Shown here: positions 1-6,227 of the stretch, piece by piece
How positions within the stretch are numbered: the first letter of the stretch is position 1
Layout of the letters: every line of letters begins with the position of its first letter
Source of the DNA: Eubacteriales Family XIII. Incertae Sedis bacterium
Lineage (GTDB): Bacteria > Bacillota > Clostridia > Peptostreptococcales > Anaerovoracaceae
Reading direction: 5' to 3'
Assembly: GCA_031254995.1 (NCBI GenBank)
Contig: JAIRTJ010000181.1
Location: 1 to 7,532, forward strand
DNA length: 7,532 bases
Position numbers and translations under genes: made by a program
The notes under the pieces: model-generated
Database searches by the model: none
The model's input: the letters and a program-made list of their open reading frames with translations, nothing else
Told to the model about the DNA's origin: nothing

Positions 1-79
1 GTGCGATTTTTTCGCCGCCGGCGAAAACGCACTTGGCCCTATCATAAATGACTCCGCTTCGCTCCGCACTTATGATATA
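1..79. repeat. 79-bp palindromic intergenic repeat, copy 1
   Basis: This copy is identical over 79 bases to 119-197. It contains two potential hairpins. The first pairs 1-5 with 28-32 and 9-16 with 20-27, giving about 13 bp with a 3-nt bulge at 6-8 and a 3-nt loop. The second pairs 40-47 with 70-77, with two more pairs after one mismatch (49-50 with 67-68). The left edge of the window may cut the element or a longer array. This structure resembles REP- or MITE-like intergenic repeats, but I do not recognise a named family. No ORF of note lies inside it. Confidence 0.9.
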
Positions 80-80
80 C

Positions 81-99
81 CAACCGCCTCTTGCGGTTG
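81..99. repeat. Short inverted repeat between the two repeat copies
   Basis: The arms caaccgc (81-87) and gcggttg (93-99) are perfectly complementary and surround a 5-nt loop. The hairpin lies in the 39-bp spacer (80-118) between the two 79-bp copies. It is probably part of one 118-bp repeat unit. It lacks a following T-run, so it does not look like an intrinsic terminator on the plus strand. Confidence 0.75.
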
Positions 100-118
100 T
101 CATATTCATTTATCTGCC

Positions 119-197
119 GTGCGATTTTTTCGCCGCCGGCGAAAACGCACTTGGCCCTATCATAAATGACTCCGCTTCGCTCCGCACTTATGATATA
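119..197. repeat. 79-bp palindromic intergenic repeat, copy 2
   Basis: This is an exact second copy of 1-79, displaced by 118 bases, with the same two hairpins (119-150 and 158-195). Downstream the copies diverge by what looks like a 5-base insertion. Copy 1 runs into tgatatacca, whereas copy 2 runs into tgatataatatacca. That difference creates a consensus -10 box in front of pncB. Perfect identity of the copies suggests recent duplication or ongoing gene conversion. Confidence 0.9.
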
Positions 198-199
198 AT
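191..199 (+). promoter_or_regulatory. Candidate extended -10 promoter of the pncB-ilv operon
   Basis: TGaTATAAT at 191-199 matches the extended -10 consensus TGnTATAAT exactly. The -35 position, about 17 bases upstream (around 171-176, tccgct), is poor, which is tolerated by extended -10 promoters. Transcription would start near 206 and give a leader of about 120 nt before pncB. The box spans the right boundary of repeat copy 2. It is the only good promoter-like sequence I see between the window start and pncB, but no experimental support is visible. Confidence 0.5.
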
Positions 200-205
200 A
201 TACCA

Positions 206-325
206 TAATCGGGGTTGCGTTCGCGCGAACGAAACGTCGTTTTGCCGCGCGGGGCGGAGACCCGAAGGAACGGGGAAACGCGCGCAGGGCGCGACGAAAT
301 GCGGCAGTTGGGGTGTTGACGGAGA
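206..325 (+). promoter_or_regulatory. Structured 5' leader of pncB (unassigned)
   Basis: The leader is GC-rich and can fold into nested helices. A 14-nt perfect palindrome lies at 218-231 (cgttcg/cgaacg arms). Helix P1 pairs 243-248 with 301-306 (tgccgc/gcggca). Inside it are a hairpin pairing 261-264 with 271-274 (cccg/cggg, loop aaggaa) and another pairing 279-283 with 289-293 (cgcgc/gcgcg). Together these form a possible three-way junction. P1 ends about 15 nt before the GGAG at 321-324. I do not recognise it as a known riboswitch, and no T-box motif is present. It may be a regulatory leader, or simply GC-rich sequence that folds by chance. Confidence 0.35.
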
Positions 326-1768
326 ATGGACGACAAAAACCTTACGATCTTGACCGATTTTTATGAATTTTCAATGGCCAACGGCTCTTTCAGGACCGGT
401 GTTTCGGAGGATATCGCCTGTTTTGACCTCTTTTTCAGGCGCGTTCCGGACAACGGCGGCTTTGCGATCATGGCCGGCTTGGAACAGGTGATCGAATATT
501 TGGAAAACCTTCGATTTGACGATAAGGATATCGCGTTTTTGCGGACGAGGGGTGTGTTTCGCGAGGATTTTTTGGGTTTTCTTGAAAATTTTGAATTCAA
601 ATGCGATATTTGGGCTGTACCTGAGGGTACGCCGATCTTCCCGGGAGAGCCGATTTTGACGGTGCGGGGTCCCGTGGCTCAGGCTCAGTACATCGAAAGC
701 ATGCTGCTTCTTCTTATCAATCATCAGAGTTTGATTGCGACGAAGGCAAACCGAATCGTCCGCGCCGCTGCAGGTCGAGCCGTCATGGAATTCGGCACGC
801 GTCGGGCGCACGGCGCGTCTGCGGCGATACTCGGCGCGCGCGCGGCCTATATCGGCGGTTGTGTCGGCACGGCATGCACCATCTGCGAGCGGGATATGGG
901 CATCCGCGCGCTCGGCACGATGGCGCACAGTTGGGTGCAGGTGTTCCCGTCCGAATACGAGGCGTTTCGGAGATATGCGGAGATATATCCGGACAACTGC
1001 GTCTTGCTCGTCGATACTTACAACGTGTTGAAATCGGGCATTCCTAACGCGATTAGGGTGTTTAAGGAATTGAGACCCAAGAAGATGGGCATACGCGTGG
1101 ACAGCGGCGACATCACATACCTCACTAAGAGGGCGAGGCAAATGTTGAACGAGGCGGGCTTGCCGGAATGCGAGATAGTCGTCTCCAACTCGTTGGACGA
1201 ATGGATCATCCGAGACGTGATCTCGCAGGGCGCGGAGATAGATTCATTCGGTGTGGGGGAGCGTCTGATCACCGCGGGATCCGAACCGGTGTTCGGCGGC
1301 GTTTACAAATTGGCGGGCATCGAGAGGGACGGAGCGATTATTCCCAAAATGAAGATCAGCGAGAATGTCGAGAAGATCACGAATCCGGGGTTTAAGACGT
1401 TATACAGGCTTTTCGACAGGGATACGGGCCGGGTCATGGCCGACGTCATCACCTTGGATTGCGAGCCTGTTCCGTCGGGAGAGGATTATGTCATATTCGA
1501 CCCTTCATTCCCGTGGAAGCGGAAAAAACTCTGCAATTTCACGGCGATAAACATCAGAAAACAGATATTCAAGAATGGAAAATGCGTGTACAAGTCGCCC
1601 GACATCCATGAGATACGCTCGTATTGCAAGGCGCAGGTCGATACATTGTGGGAGGAATTGCTCCGCTTTGAGAATCCGCAAAACTATTACGTCGATCTTT
1701 CCGACGAACTTTGGAGGCTCCGGAGCGATTTGATCGAACAGTATAAGCAGATGGAGGTCAATGTATGA
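326..1768 (+). CDS. pncB: Nicotinate phosphoribosyltransferase
   Basis: This cytoplasmic enzyme (EC 6.3.4.21) joins nicotinate to PRPP, with ATP hydrolysis, to give nicotinate mononucleotide in the Preiss-Handler NAD salvage pathway. The 480-aa length fits the long Firmicutes/animal type rather than the ~400-aa E. coli type. Visible family signatures are the N-terminal NLTILTDFYEFSMANG (5-20), EFGTRRAHG (155-163), GTMAHSWVQ (197-205) with His201 as the expected phosphorylated histidine, DTYN (230-233), RVDSGD (257-262), and the phosphate-binding FGVGERLITA (308-317). The C-terminal domain ends with the typical YYVDLSDELWRLR stretch. ATG 326 gives the normal family N-terminus. The only SD-like match, GGAG at 321-324, is very close (1 nt), and the nearest upstream in-frame TTG (308) runs into a stop. 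It is first in an operon with ilvE-ilvB-ilvN and overlaps ilvE by 4 bp. Confidence 0.97.
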   Translation: MDDKNLTILTDFYEFSMANGSFRTGVSEDIACFDLFFRRVPDNGGFAIMAGLEQVIEYLENLRFDDKDIAFLRTRGVFREDFLGFLENFEFKCDIWAVPEGTPIFPGEPILTVRGPVAQAQYIESMLLLLINHQSLIATKANRIVRAAAGRAVMEFGTRRAHGASAAILGARAAYIGGCVGTACTICERDMGIRALGTMAHSWVQVFPSEYEAFRRYAEIYPDNCVLLVDTYNVLKSGIPNAIRVFKELRPKKMGIRVDSGDITYLTKRARQMLNEAGLPECEIVVSNSLDEWIIRDVISQGAEIDSFGVGERLITAGSEPVFGGVYKLAGIERDGAIIPKMKISENVEKITNPGFKTLYRLFDRDTGRVMADVITLDCEPVPSGEDYVIFDPSFPWKRKKLCNFTAINIRKQIFKNGKCVYKSPDIHEIRSYCKAQVDTLWEELLRFENPQNYYVDLSDELWRLRSDLIEQYKQMEVNV

Positions 1769-2835
1769 AATACGATATAACATTCACGCGGAATCCCGCA
1801 CCGAAATCGAAGCCCGATCCGGCCGAATTGGGTTTCGGAGAGATCTTCACCGATCACATGTTTCTGATGGATTACGATGCCGGAAGCGGTTGGCATGACG
1901 CGAGAATAGTACCTTACGCGCCCATACCGTTGGATCCCGCAGCGGCCGTCTTGCACTACGCTCAGGAGATGTTTGAGGGGCTCAAGACGTACAAGTCGAA
2001 GGATGGCGGCGTTCGGCTCTTCAGACCCGATATGAACGCTAAGCGCACTAACAATACGAACGACAGGCTCTGCATCCCGCGAATCGACGAGGAATTCTAC
2101 GTGGACGCGATCAAGTCTTTGGTCGAGGTGGATCGGGATTGGGTTCCGGATCTCCCCGATACGTCGCTTTACATACGGCCTTTCATCATCGCGACGGAAC
2201 CGTTTCTCGGCGTCAGACCGTCAAATCGCTATCTTTTCATCATCATTCTCTCCCCCGTGGGCCCGTATTATGAAGAGGGGCTGGCTCCTACGCGCATTTT
2301 CGTCGAGGACGAGTATATTCGATCGGCGAAAGGCGGATCCGGAGCCGCGAAGATCGGCGGGAATTACGCGGCGGGACTCAAGTCGCAGGAAAAGGCGCAC
2401 GCCTTGGGTTTTACGCAGGTGCTGTGGCTTGACGGCAACGAGCGCAAATACGTCGAGGAAATCGGTACGTCAAACGCGTTTTTCGTCATGGACGGAGAGG
2501 TGTTTACCGCACCTTTGACCGGCACCATTCTGCCGGGCATCACGAGGGATTCGGTCATCCGCCTTTTGAAAGATCGCGGCGTTCCGGTGAGGGAAGAACG
2601 CTTTACCGTCGAGGATGTGTTTCGCGCGCATGAGGCCGGCAGACTGTCGGAGGCGTTCGCTTCGGGTACGGCGGCGGTCATAAGCCCCGTCGGGGAACTG
2701 CGTTGGACGGATCGGGATATGATCATCAATGACAACAGGATCGGGGAGCTGTCGCAATGGTTGTATGACACGCTCACGGGCATACAGAGCGGCGCGTTGC
2801 CGGATCCTTACGGTTGGACCGTGCAATTGAAATAG
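1765..2835 (+). CDS. ilvE: Branched-chain amino acid aminotransferase
   Basis: This PLP enzyme (EC 2.6.1.42, fold type IV, 356 aa) transfers amino groups between glutamate and the 2-keto acids of valine, leucine and isoleucine. It carries the last biosynthetic step and the first catabolic one. The sequence shows EMFEGLKTY (68-76), FRPDMNAKRTN (86-96), the Schiff-base lysine Lys196 in AAKIGGNYAAG, YVEEIGTSN (229-237) with the cofactor-contacting glutamate, and the phosphate-binding GTAAVISPVG (301-310). The KxGGNY pattern and the length place it in the eukaryote-like (BCAT type 2) branch rather than the ~305-aa E. coli IlvE branch. The start is ATG 1765, overlapping the pncB stop (ATGA), with GGAGG at 1753-1757 inside the pncB end. 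The pair is therefore probably translationally coupled. ilvB follows after 12 nt. Confidence 0.96.
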   Translation: MKYDITFTRNPAPKSKPDPAELGFGEIFTDHMFLMDYDAGSGWHDARIVPYAPIPLDPAAAVLHYAQEMFEGLKTYKSKDGGVRLFRPDMNAKRTNNTNDRLCIPRIDEEFYVDAIKSLVEVDRDWVPDLPDTSLYIRPFIIATEPFLGVRPSNRYLFIIILSPVGPYYEEGLAPTRIFVEDEYIRSAKGGSGAAKIGGNYAAGLKSQEKAHALGFTQVLWLDGNERKYVEEIGTSNAFFVMDGEVFTAPLTGTILPGITRDSVIRLLKDRGVPVREERFTVEDVFRAHEAGRLSEAFASGTAAVISPVGELRWTDRDMIINDNRIGELSQWLYDTLTGIQSGALPDPYGWTVQLK

Positions 2836-2847
2836 GGGACAGCATTT

Positions 2848-4476
2848 ATGAACGGAGCGCAGGCGATCATCAGGAGTTTGGAGCGGGAGGGGGTTTCGCA
2901 CATATTCGGATACCCCGGAGCGGCCATCGCGCCTTTCTATGACAGACTTTCGGATTCGAATATTCGACATATATTGGTGCGGCACGAGCAACACGCGGGA
3001 CATGCTGCAGGCGGTTACGCGCGCATCGCAGGAAGCCCGGGTGTCTGCGCGGTCACGTCCGGACCCGGCGCGACGAATCTGCTCACCGCCCTCGCCACGG
3101 CATATATGGATAGCGTTCCCGTCGTGGCGATCACAGGACAGGTGGACAGCGGCCTGCTCGGTCGCGACGTCTTTCAGGAAGCGGATATCACGGGCGCGGC
3201 GGAGCCTTTTACGAAGTACAGTTATCTCGTCAAGGAGGCAAAAGACCTTCCGAGAATCGTCAAGGAGGCTTTTCACATTGCGGCTACGGGAAGACCCGGC
3301 CCCGTGCTCATCGACGTACCCTTCGATATCCAGATGACCGAAGCGAAATTCGATTTTCCGAAGGACGCGGTCATACGCGGATATCGACCGACGATTCGCG
3401 GGCATGCAGGGCAGATCAAACGCGTGATTCGCGCGCTTGAACAGTCGGAGTATCCGCTGATCTGTGCGGGCGGAGGAGTATTCGCCGCAAAGGCGCAGGA
3501 TACGCTTCGGGAGTTCGCGGAGTCGATCAATATTCCCGTCGTCTCCACGCTCATGGGCATAGGCGCGATACCCACGTCGCATCCCTTGTACATGGGGCAG
3601 GTCGGCATGCATGGAAAATCCACGGCGAACGATGCCATCAGCGAGGCGGATATCCTGATTCTCATAGGCGCGAGAGTGTCAGATCGGGCGGTTCTTCTTC
3701 CGGACAAGGTCAAGCGCAGAACGAAGATCATCCACATCGACATCGATCCGGCTGAGATCGGCAAGAACCTGGATACGTTTCTTCCCGTCGTAGGCGACGC
3801 GAAGACCGTCATGGAACAGGTCTTATCGCATTCGCCCGCAAGAAAGAGCGACGAATGGGTCGAATTCCTGACGGAGAAGAAGGCGAGTCGACGGATCGAC
3901 CTGAGCGACCGCGTCAACGGCGTGAATCCCAAGCGCTTTGTCAACGAATTGTCGAAAGCTTTGCCTGATGATTTCATCTACTGTGCGGACGTCGGACAAA
4001 ATCAACTCTGGTCGGCCGGAAACATCGATATTCGGACGGGCGGGCGATTTCTCACGACAGGAGGCATGGGTACCATGGGCTACGCCATTGCCGCGGCTGC
4101 GGGCGCGAGAATCGCTTCGCGAGAAATGTCGGATGGAAGGTTTACGGTCGCCGTCTGCGGAGACGGCGCATTTCAGATGTCCATGATGGAATTGGCCACC
4201 GTCGTGCAACATGGCATCGACGTGAAGGTCGTCGTCATGGTAAACGGAAAATTGGGTTTGGTGCGCGAGATTCAGACCGACAGTTACGGCGACAGGCAGA
4301 CGGCGGTTGATCTTTCGGGAAGTCCCGATCCCGTCGCGATCGCGCGCGCTTACGGCATAGCCGGCGATACCGTCGACACGTGGGAGCGGGCGCGCGATGG
4401 GATGCAAAAGTTGATAGAGCGCAAGGGGCCGTATCTCTTGGCCGTGCGCGTTGACGAAGCGGAGAGCTCGCTGTAG
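2848..4476 (+). CDS. ilvB: Acetolactate synthase large (catalytic) subunit
   Basis: This TPP enzyme (EC 2.2.1.6, 542 aa) condenses two pyruvates to acetolactate, or pyruvate and 2-ketobutyrate to acetohydroxybutyrate, in branched-chain amino acid synthesis. The N-terminal PYR domain (about 1-165) has GYPGAAIAPFYD (21-32), the catalytic Glu47 in VRHEQHAGHAAGGYAR, and SGPGATN (71-77). The middle FAD/DHAP-like domain (about 190-325) has QVGMHGKSTAN (251-261) and GARVSDRA (274-281), a variant of the usual GARFDDR. The C-terminal PP domain has GGMGTMGYAI (405-414) and the Mg/TPP motif starting GDGAFQMS (438-445) and ending at VNGK (465-468). Isoleucine 475 replaces the Trp of the usual VRQWQ. ATG 2848 has AGGGGA at 2834-2839. 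Pairing with ilvN argues for the anabolic enzyme rather than a catabolic AlsS. Confidence 0.96.
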   Translation: MNGAQAIIRSLEREGVSHIFGYPGAAIAPFYDRLSDSNIRHILVRHEQHAGHAAGGYARIAGSPGVCAVTSGPGATNLLTALATAYMDSVPVVAITGQVDSGLLGRDVFQEADITGAAEPFTKYSYLVKEAKDLPRIVKEAFHIAATGRPGPVLIDVPFDIQMTEAKFDFPKDAVIRGYRPTIRGHAGQIKRVIRALEQSEYPLICAGGGVFAAKAQDTLREFAESINIPVVSTLMGIGAIPTSHPLYMGQVGMHGKSTANDAISEADILILIGARVSDRAVLLPDKVKRRTKIIHIDIDPAEIGKNLDTFLPVVGDAKTVMEQVLSHSPARKSDEWVEFLTEKKASRRIDLSDRVNGVNPKRFVNELSKALPDDFIYCADVGQNQLWSAGNIDIRTGGRFLTTGGMGTMGYAIAAAAGARIASREMSDGRFTVAVCGDGAFQMSMMELATVVQHGIDVKVVVMVNGKLGLVREIQTDSYGDRQTAVDLSGSPDPVAIARAYGIAGDTVDTWERARDGMQKLIERKGPYLLAVRVDEAESSL

Positions 4477-4536
4477 ACGCAGGGATTTGGGACTTCAATT
4501 GAAAACTGCTCGTTGAAACAGCAATACAAGAAATAC

Positions 4537-4542
4537 AGGAGG
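4537..4542 (+). promoter_or_regulatory. Shine-Dalgarno site fixing the GTG start of ilvN
   Basis: AGGAGG at 4537-4542 matches the anti-SD sequence perfectly and lies 6 nt before GTG 4549. The frame stays open upstream to a TTG at 4513, but that codon has no SD and would add 12 residues (KQQYKKYRRCIV) not expected in IlvN. The site therefore decides the start. Confidence 0.9.
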
Positions 4543-4548
4543 TGTATC

Positions 4549-5034
4549 GTGAAGCATACAATAGCGGTGTTGGTAGAAAATAAAGCGGGCGTATTGTCTC
4601 GAATATCGGGTCTGTTCGCCAGAAGGGGATTTAATATCGACAGTCTCGCGGTGGGACCGACGGAGGATCCGCTCATATCGCGCATAACCATCATCGTCGA
4701 CGGGGACGACTACATGGCGGAGCAGGTTACGAAACAGCTGAACAAACTGATCGATGTCCTCAAGGTGCGAAATCTTGCGGAGAATGAGATCACAAGACGG
4801 GAACTTGCGCTCGTAAAGGTGAATGTGGACGAATCCAAACGGGGAGAAATCGTGGATATTGCGAAGATCATGGGTTGTGAGATCGTTGACATCTCACATA
4901 CGACCCTCATGATCGAGTTTGACGACAGGCCGGAGCGGGTGGATCTGCTCATCGATCTGTTGTCCAAGTATTCCATCGCGGAAATGGCGCGAACAGGAAC
5001 CATTGCTCTGCAAAAAGGGCAGGAGAGCGTGTAA
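4549..5034 (+). CDS. ilvN: Acetolactate synthase small (regulatory) subunit
   Basis: This 161-aa regulatory partner of IlvB stimulates catalysis and normally confers valine feedback inhibition. An N-terminal ACT domain (about 2-75) shows the family signature VLVENKAGVLSRISGLFARR followed by GFNIDSLAVGPTEDP and SRITIIVDGD (45-54). The C-terminal half (about 80-158) is the ALS small-subunit C domain, with RELALVKV (84-91) and the ending ARTGTIALQKG (147-157). Length and both domains match complete family members (also called IlvH). The GTG start is chosen from the perfect SD at 4537-4542. A 72-nt gap separates it from ilvB. The gap contains a 10-bp palindrome (ttcaattgaa, 4494-4503) but no terminator-like structure, so co-transcription with ilvB is likely. 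Confidence 0.96.
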   Translation: MKHTIAVLVENKAGVLSRISGLFARRGFNIDSLAVGPTEDPLISRITIIVDGDDYMAEQVTKQLNKLIDVLKVRNLAENEITRRELALVKVNVDESKRGEIVDIAKIMGCEIVDISHTTLMIEFDDRPERVDLLIDLLSKYSIAEMARTGTIALQKGQESV

Positions 5035-5101
5035 GAGCGTCGCTTCCGGGGCGGATCTTTTTCGGTAAAAACTCCTTTATTTGGGGATATTTAACGATGA
5101 G

Positions 5102-5127
5102 CGACCGGCGGATGTGTCCGCCGGTCG
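5102..5127. terminator. Hairpin between convergent ilvN and fba, probable bidirectional terminator
   Basis: An 11-bp perfect GC-rich stem (cgaccggcgga at 5102-5112 with tccgccggtcg at 5117-5127) encloses a tgtg loop. It sits in the 130-nt gap between the ends of two convergent transcription units, which is where a terminator is expected. Neither side has a good adjacent U-tract: the plus side continues ggattta and the minus side ctcatcg. Termination may therefore be inefficient or need a factor. A T6 tract on the minus strand (A5143-5148) lies closer to fba but follows only a weak potential stem. Confidence 0.55.
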
Positions 5128-5164
5128 GGATTTACCTTGGATAAAAAATTTGCGGCCTTTGCCC

Positions 5165-6094
5165 TCACGCTTTTCCTGCGCAACCGAGTACGTTCACGAT
5201 CTTGCGCTTGACCATGTCCTTGATCGCGGCTCGCGCGGGCTTCAGGTATTGGCGAGGATCAAAATCGGACGGATGCAGGGCGAAATGCTCGCGGATGGTC
5301 GCGGTCATTGCGAGTCGCAGATCCGAATCTATGTTGATCTTGCAGACGGCGCTTTTAGCGGCTTGCCTTAGCATCTCCTCGGGAATTCCGATTGCGTCGG
5401 GCATCGCGCCGCCGTATTTGTTGATCTTTTCAACCATTTCGGGTATTACGGACGACGCGCCGTGCAGCACTATGGGGAAGCCCGGGAGTCGCTTGGTTAT
5501 CTCCTCCAGGATGTCGAAACGGAGTTGGGGTTTTTGGCCGGGTTTGAATTTGTACGCGCCGTGAGATGTTCCGATGGCGATCGCCAACGAATCGACGCCG
5601 GTTTTTTCCACAAACTCCTGCACTTGATCCGGATCCGTATAGGAGTGATGTTCGACGCTTACGTCGTCCTCCACGCCTGCGAGTTGTCCCAATTCGCCCT
5701 CGACGACGACGCCCTTCGCGTGAGCGTATTCGACGACTTTCTTCGTGATTGCGATGTTCTCGTCAAAGGGTACGGCGCTTCCGTCGATCATTACCGAGGT
5801 GAATCCCCCGTCTATGCAGGATTTGCAAGTCTCGAAATCCGGGCCGTGATCCAAGTGAAGCGCGATGGGGAGATCTGTGTCCTCGAGCGCTGCCTCCGCC
5901 AATTTGATCAAATAAGCGTGCTTCGCGTACTTTCTCGCTCCTGCGGAGACCTGAAGGATGAGAGGAGCCTTCTCCTCGAAAGCGGCTTCGGTAATCCCTT
6001 GTACGATTTCCATGTTGTTGACGTTGAACGCTCCTATGGCGTAGCCGCCTTCATAAGCGTCCTTGAACATTTTTTCGGTAGTTACCAGTGGCAT
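5165..6094 (-). CDS. fba: Class II fructose-1,6-bisphosphate aldolase
   Basis: This zinc-dependent cytoplasmic aldolase (EC 4.1.2.13, 309 aa) cleaves fructose-1,6-bisphosphate to DHAP and glyceraldehyde-3-phosphate in glycolysis and runs in reverse in gluconeogenesis. The sequence shows GAFNVNNMEI (21-30), LHLDHGPDF (79-87) with catalytic Asp82 and zinc ligand His83, VEGELGQLAG (131-140) with Glu133, GTSHGAYKF (175-183) with zinc ligand His178, and VLHGASSV (209-216) with His211. It ends with NIDSD (254-258), which contacts substrate. Length and motifs match the clostridial fba type. Gatosyl-type or tagatose-bisphosphate aldolases share this fold, so the exact sugar phosphate is an inference. 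The ATG at 6094 has a perfect AGGAGG (minus strand, 6101-6106) 6 nt upstream. It converges on the ilv operon. Confidence 0.96.
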   Translation of the reverse strand: MPLVTTEKMFKDAYEGGYAIGAFNVNNMEIVQGITEAAFEEKAPLILQVSAGARKYAKHAYLIKLAEAALEDTDLPIALHLDHGPDFETCKSCIDGGFTSVMIDGSAVPFDENIAITKKVVEYAHAKGVVVEGELGQLAGVEDDVSVEHHSYTDPDQVQEFVEKTGVDSLAIAIGTSHGAYKFKPGQKPQLRFDILEEITKRLPGFPIVLHGASSVIPEMVEKINKYGGAMPDAIGIPEEMLRQAAKSAVCKINIDSDLRLAMTATIREHFALHPSDFDPRQYLKPARAAIKDMVKRKIVNVLGCAGKA

Positions 6095-6117
6095 AGTTTA
6101 CCTCCTTTTTCTGTTTA

Positions 6118-6136
6118 TTGCGCGAATTTTGCGCAA
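6118..6136 (-). promoter_or_regulatory. Inverted repeat in the fba leader, possible operator or hairpin
   Basis: On the minus strand ttgcgc (6136-6131) and gcgcaa (6123-6118) form a perfect 6-bp dyad around a 7-nt spacer. It lies 11 nt upstream of the fba Shine-Dalgarno. A TATAAG at 6145-6140 could serve as a weak -10 box just upstream, which would put the dyad at the transcript start. No good -35 is visible. It could be a repressor operator, an RNA hairpin, or chance in this gcgc-rich stretch. Confidence 0.3.
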
Positions 6137-6227
6137 CGACTTATATTTTTGCGCGCTGAATACCGCGTAACTCGTCGACGCGTCGGAACAGCGACTCGTG
6201 CGAATCTTGTGATATCTGCGGCGTTTT

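Noticed and set aside
1..197. CRISPR array suggested by two identical direct repeats
   Set aside because: There are only two copies, the repeat is 79 bp with internal hairpins, the spacer is itself palindromic, and no cas gene is present.
198..325. T-box or known NAD+ riboswitch in the operon leader
   Set aside because: No T-box sequence (TGGNACCGCG-like) or recognisable riboswitch core was found. Only generic helices can be supported.
48..353. 101-aa plus-strand ORF ahead of pncB
   Set aside because: It runs through the repeat copy, the hairpins and the predicted promoter and overlaps the pncB start. It has no SD and no recognisable protein features.
371..1141. 256-aa minus-strand ORF opposite pncB
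   Set aside because: The pncB frame carries all family motifs across this stretch, and the antisense product is Arg/His-rich and not protein-like.
2470..3612. 380-aa minus-strand ORF opposite ilvE and ilvB
   Set aside because: It is antisense to two unmistakable genes, spans their junction, is rich in Arg, Ser and His as typical of shadow frames, and resembles no family.
4513..4548. Longer ilvN from TTG 4513
   Set aside because: The added residues do not belong to the ACT domain, no SD precedes the TTG, and a perfect SD sits before GTG 4549.
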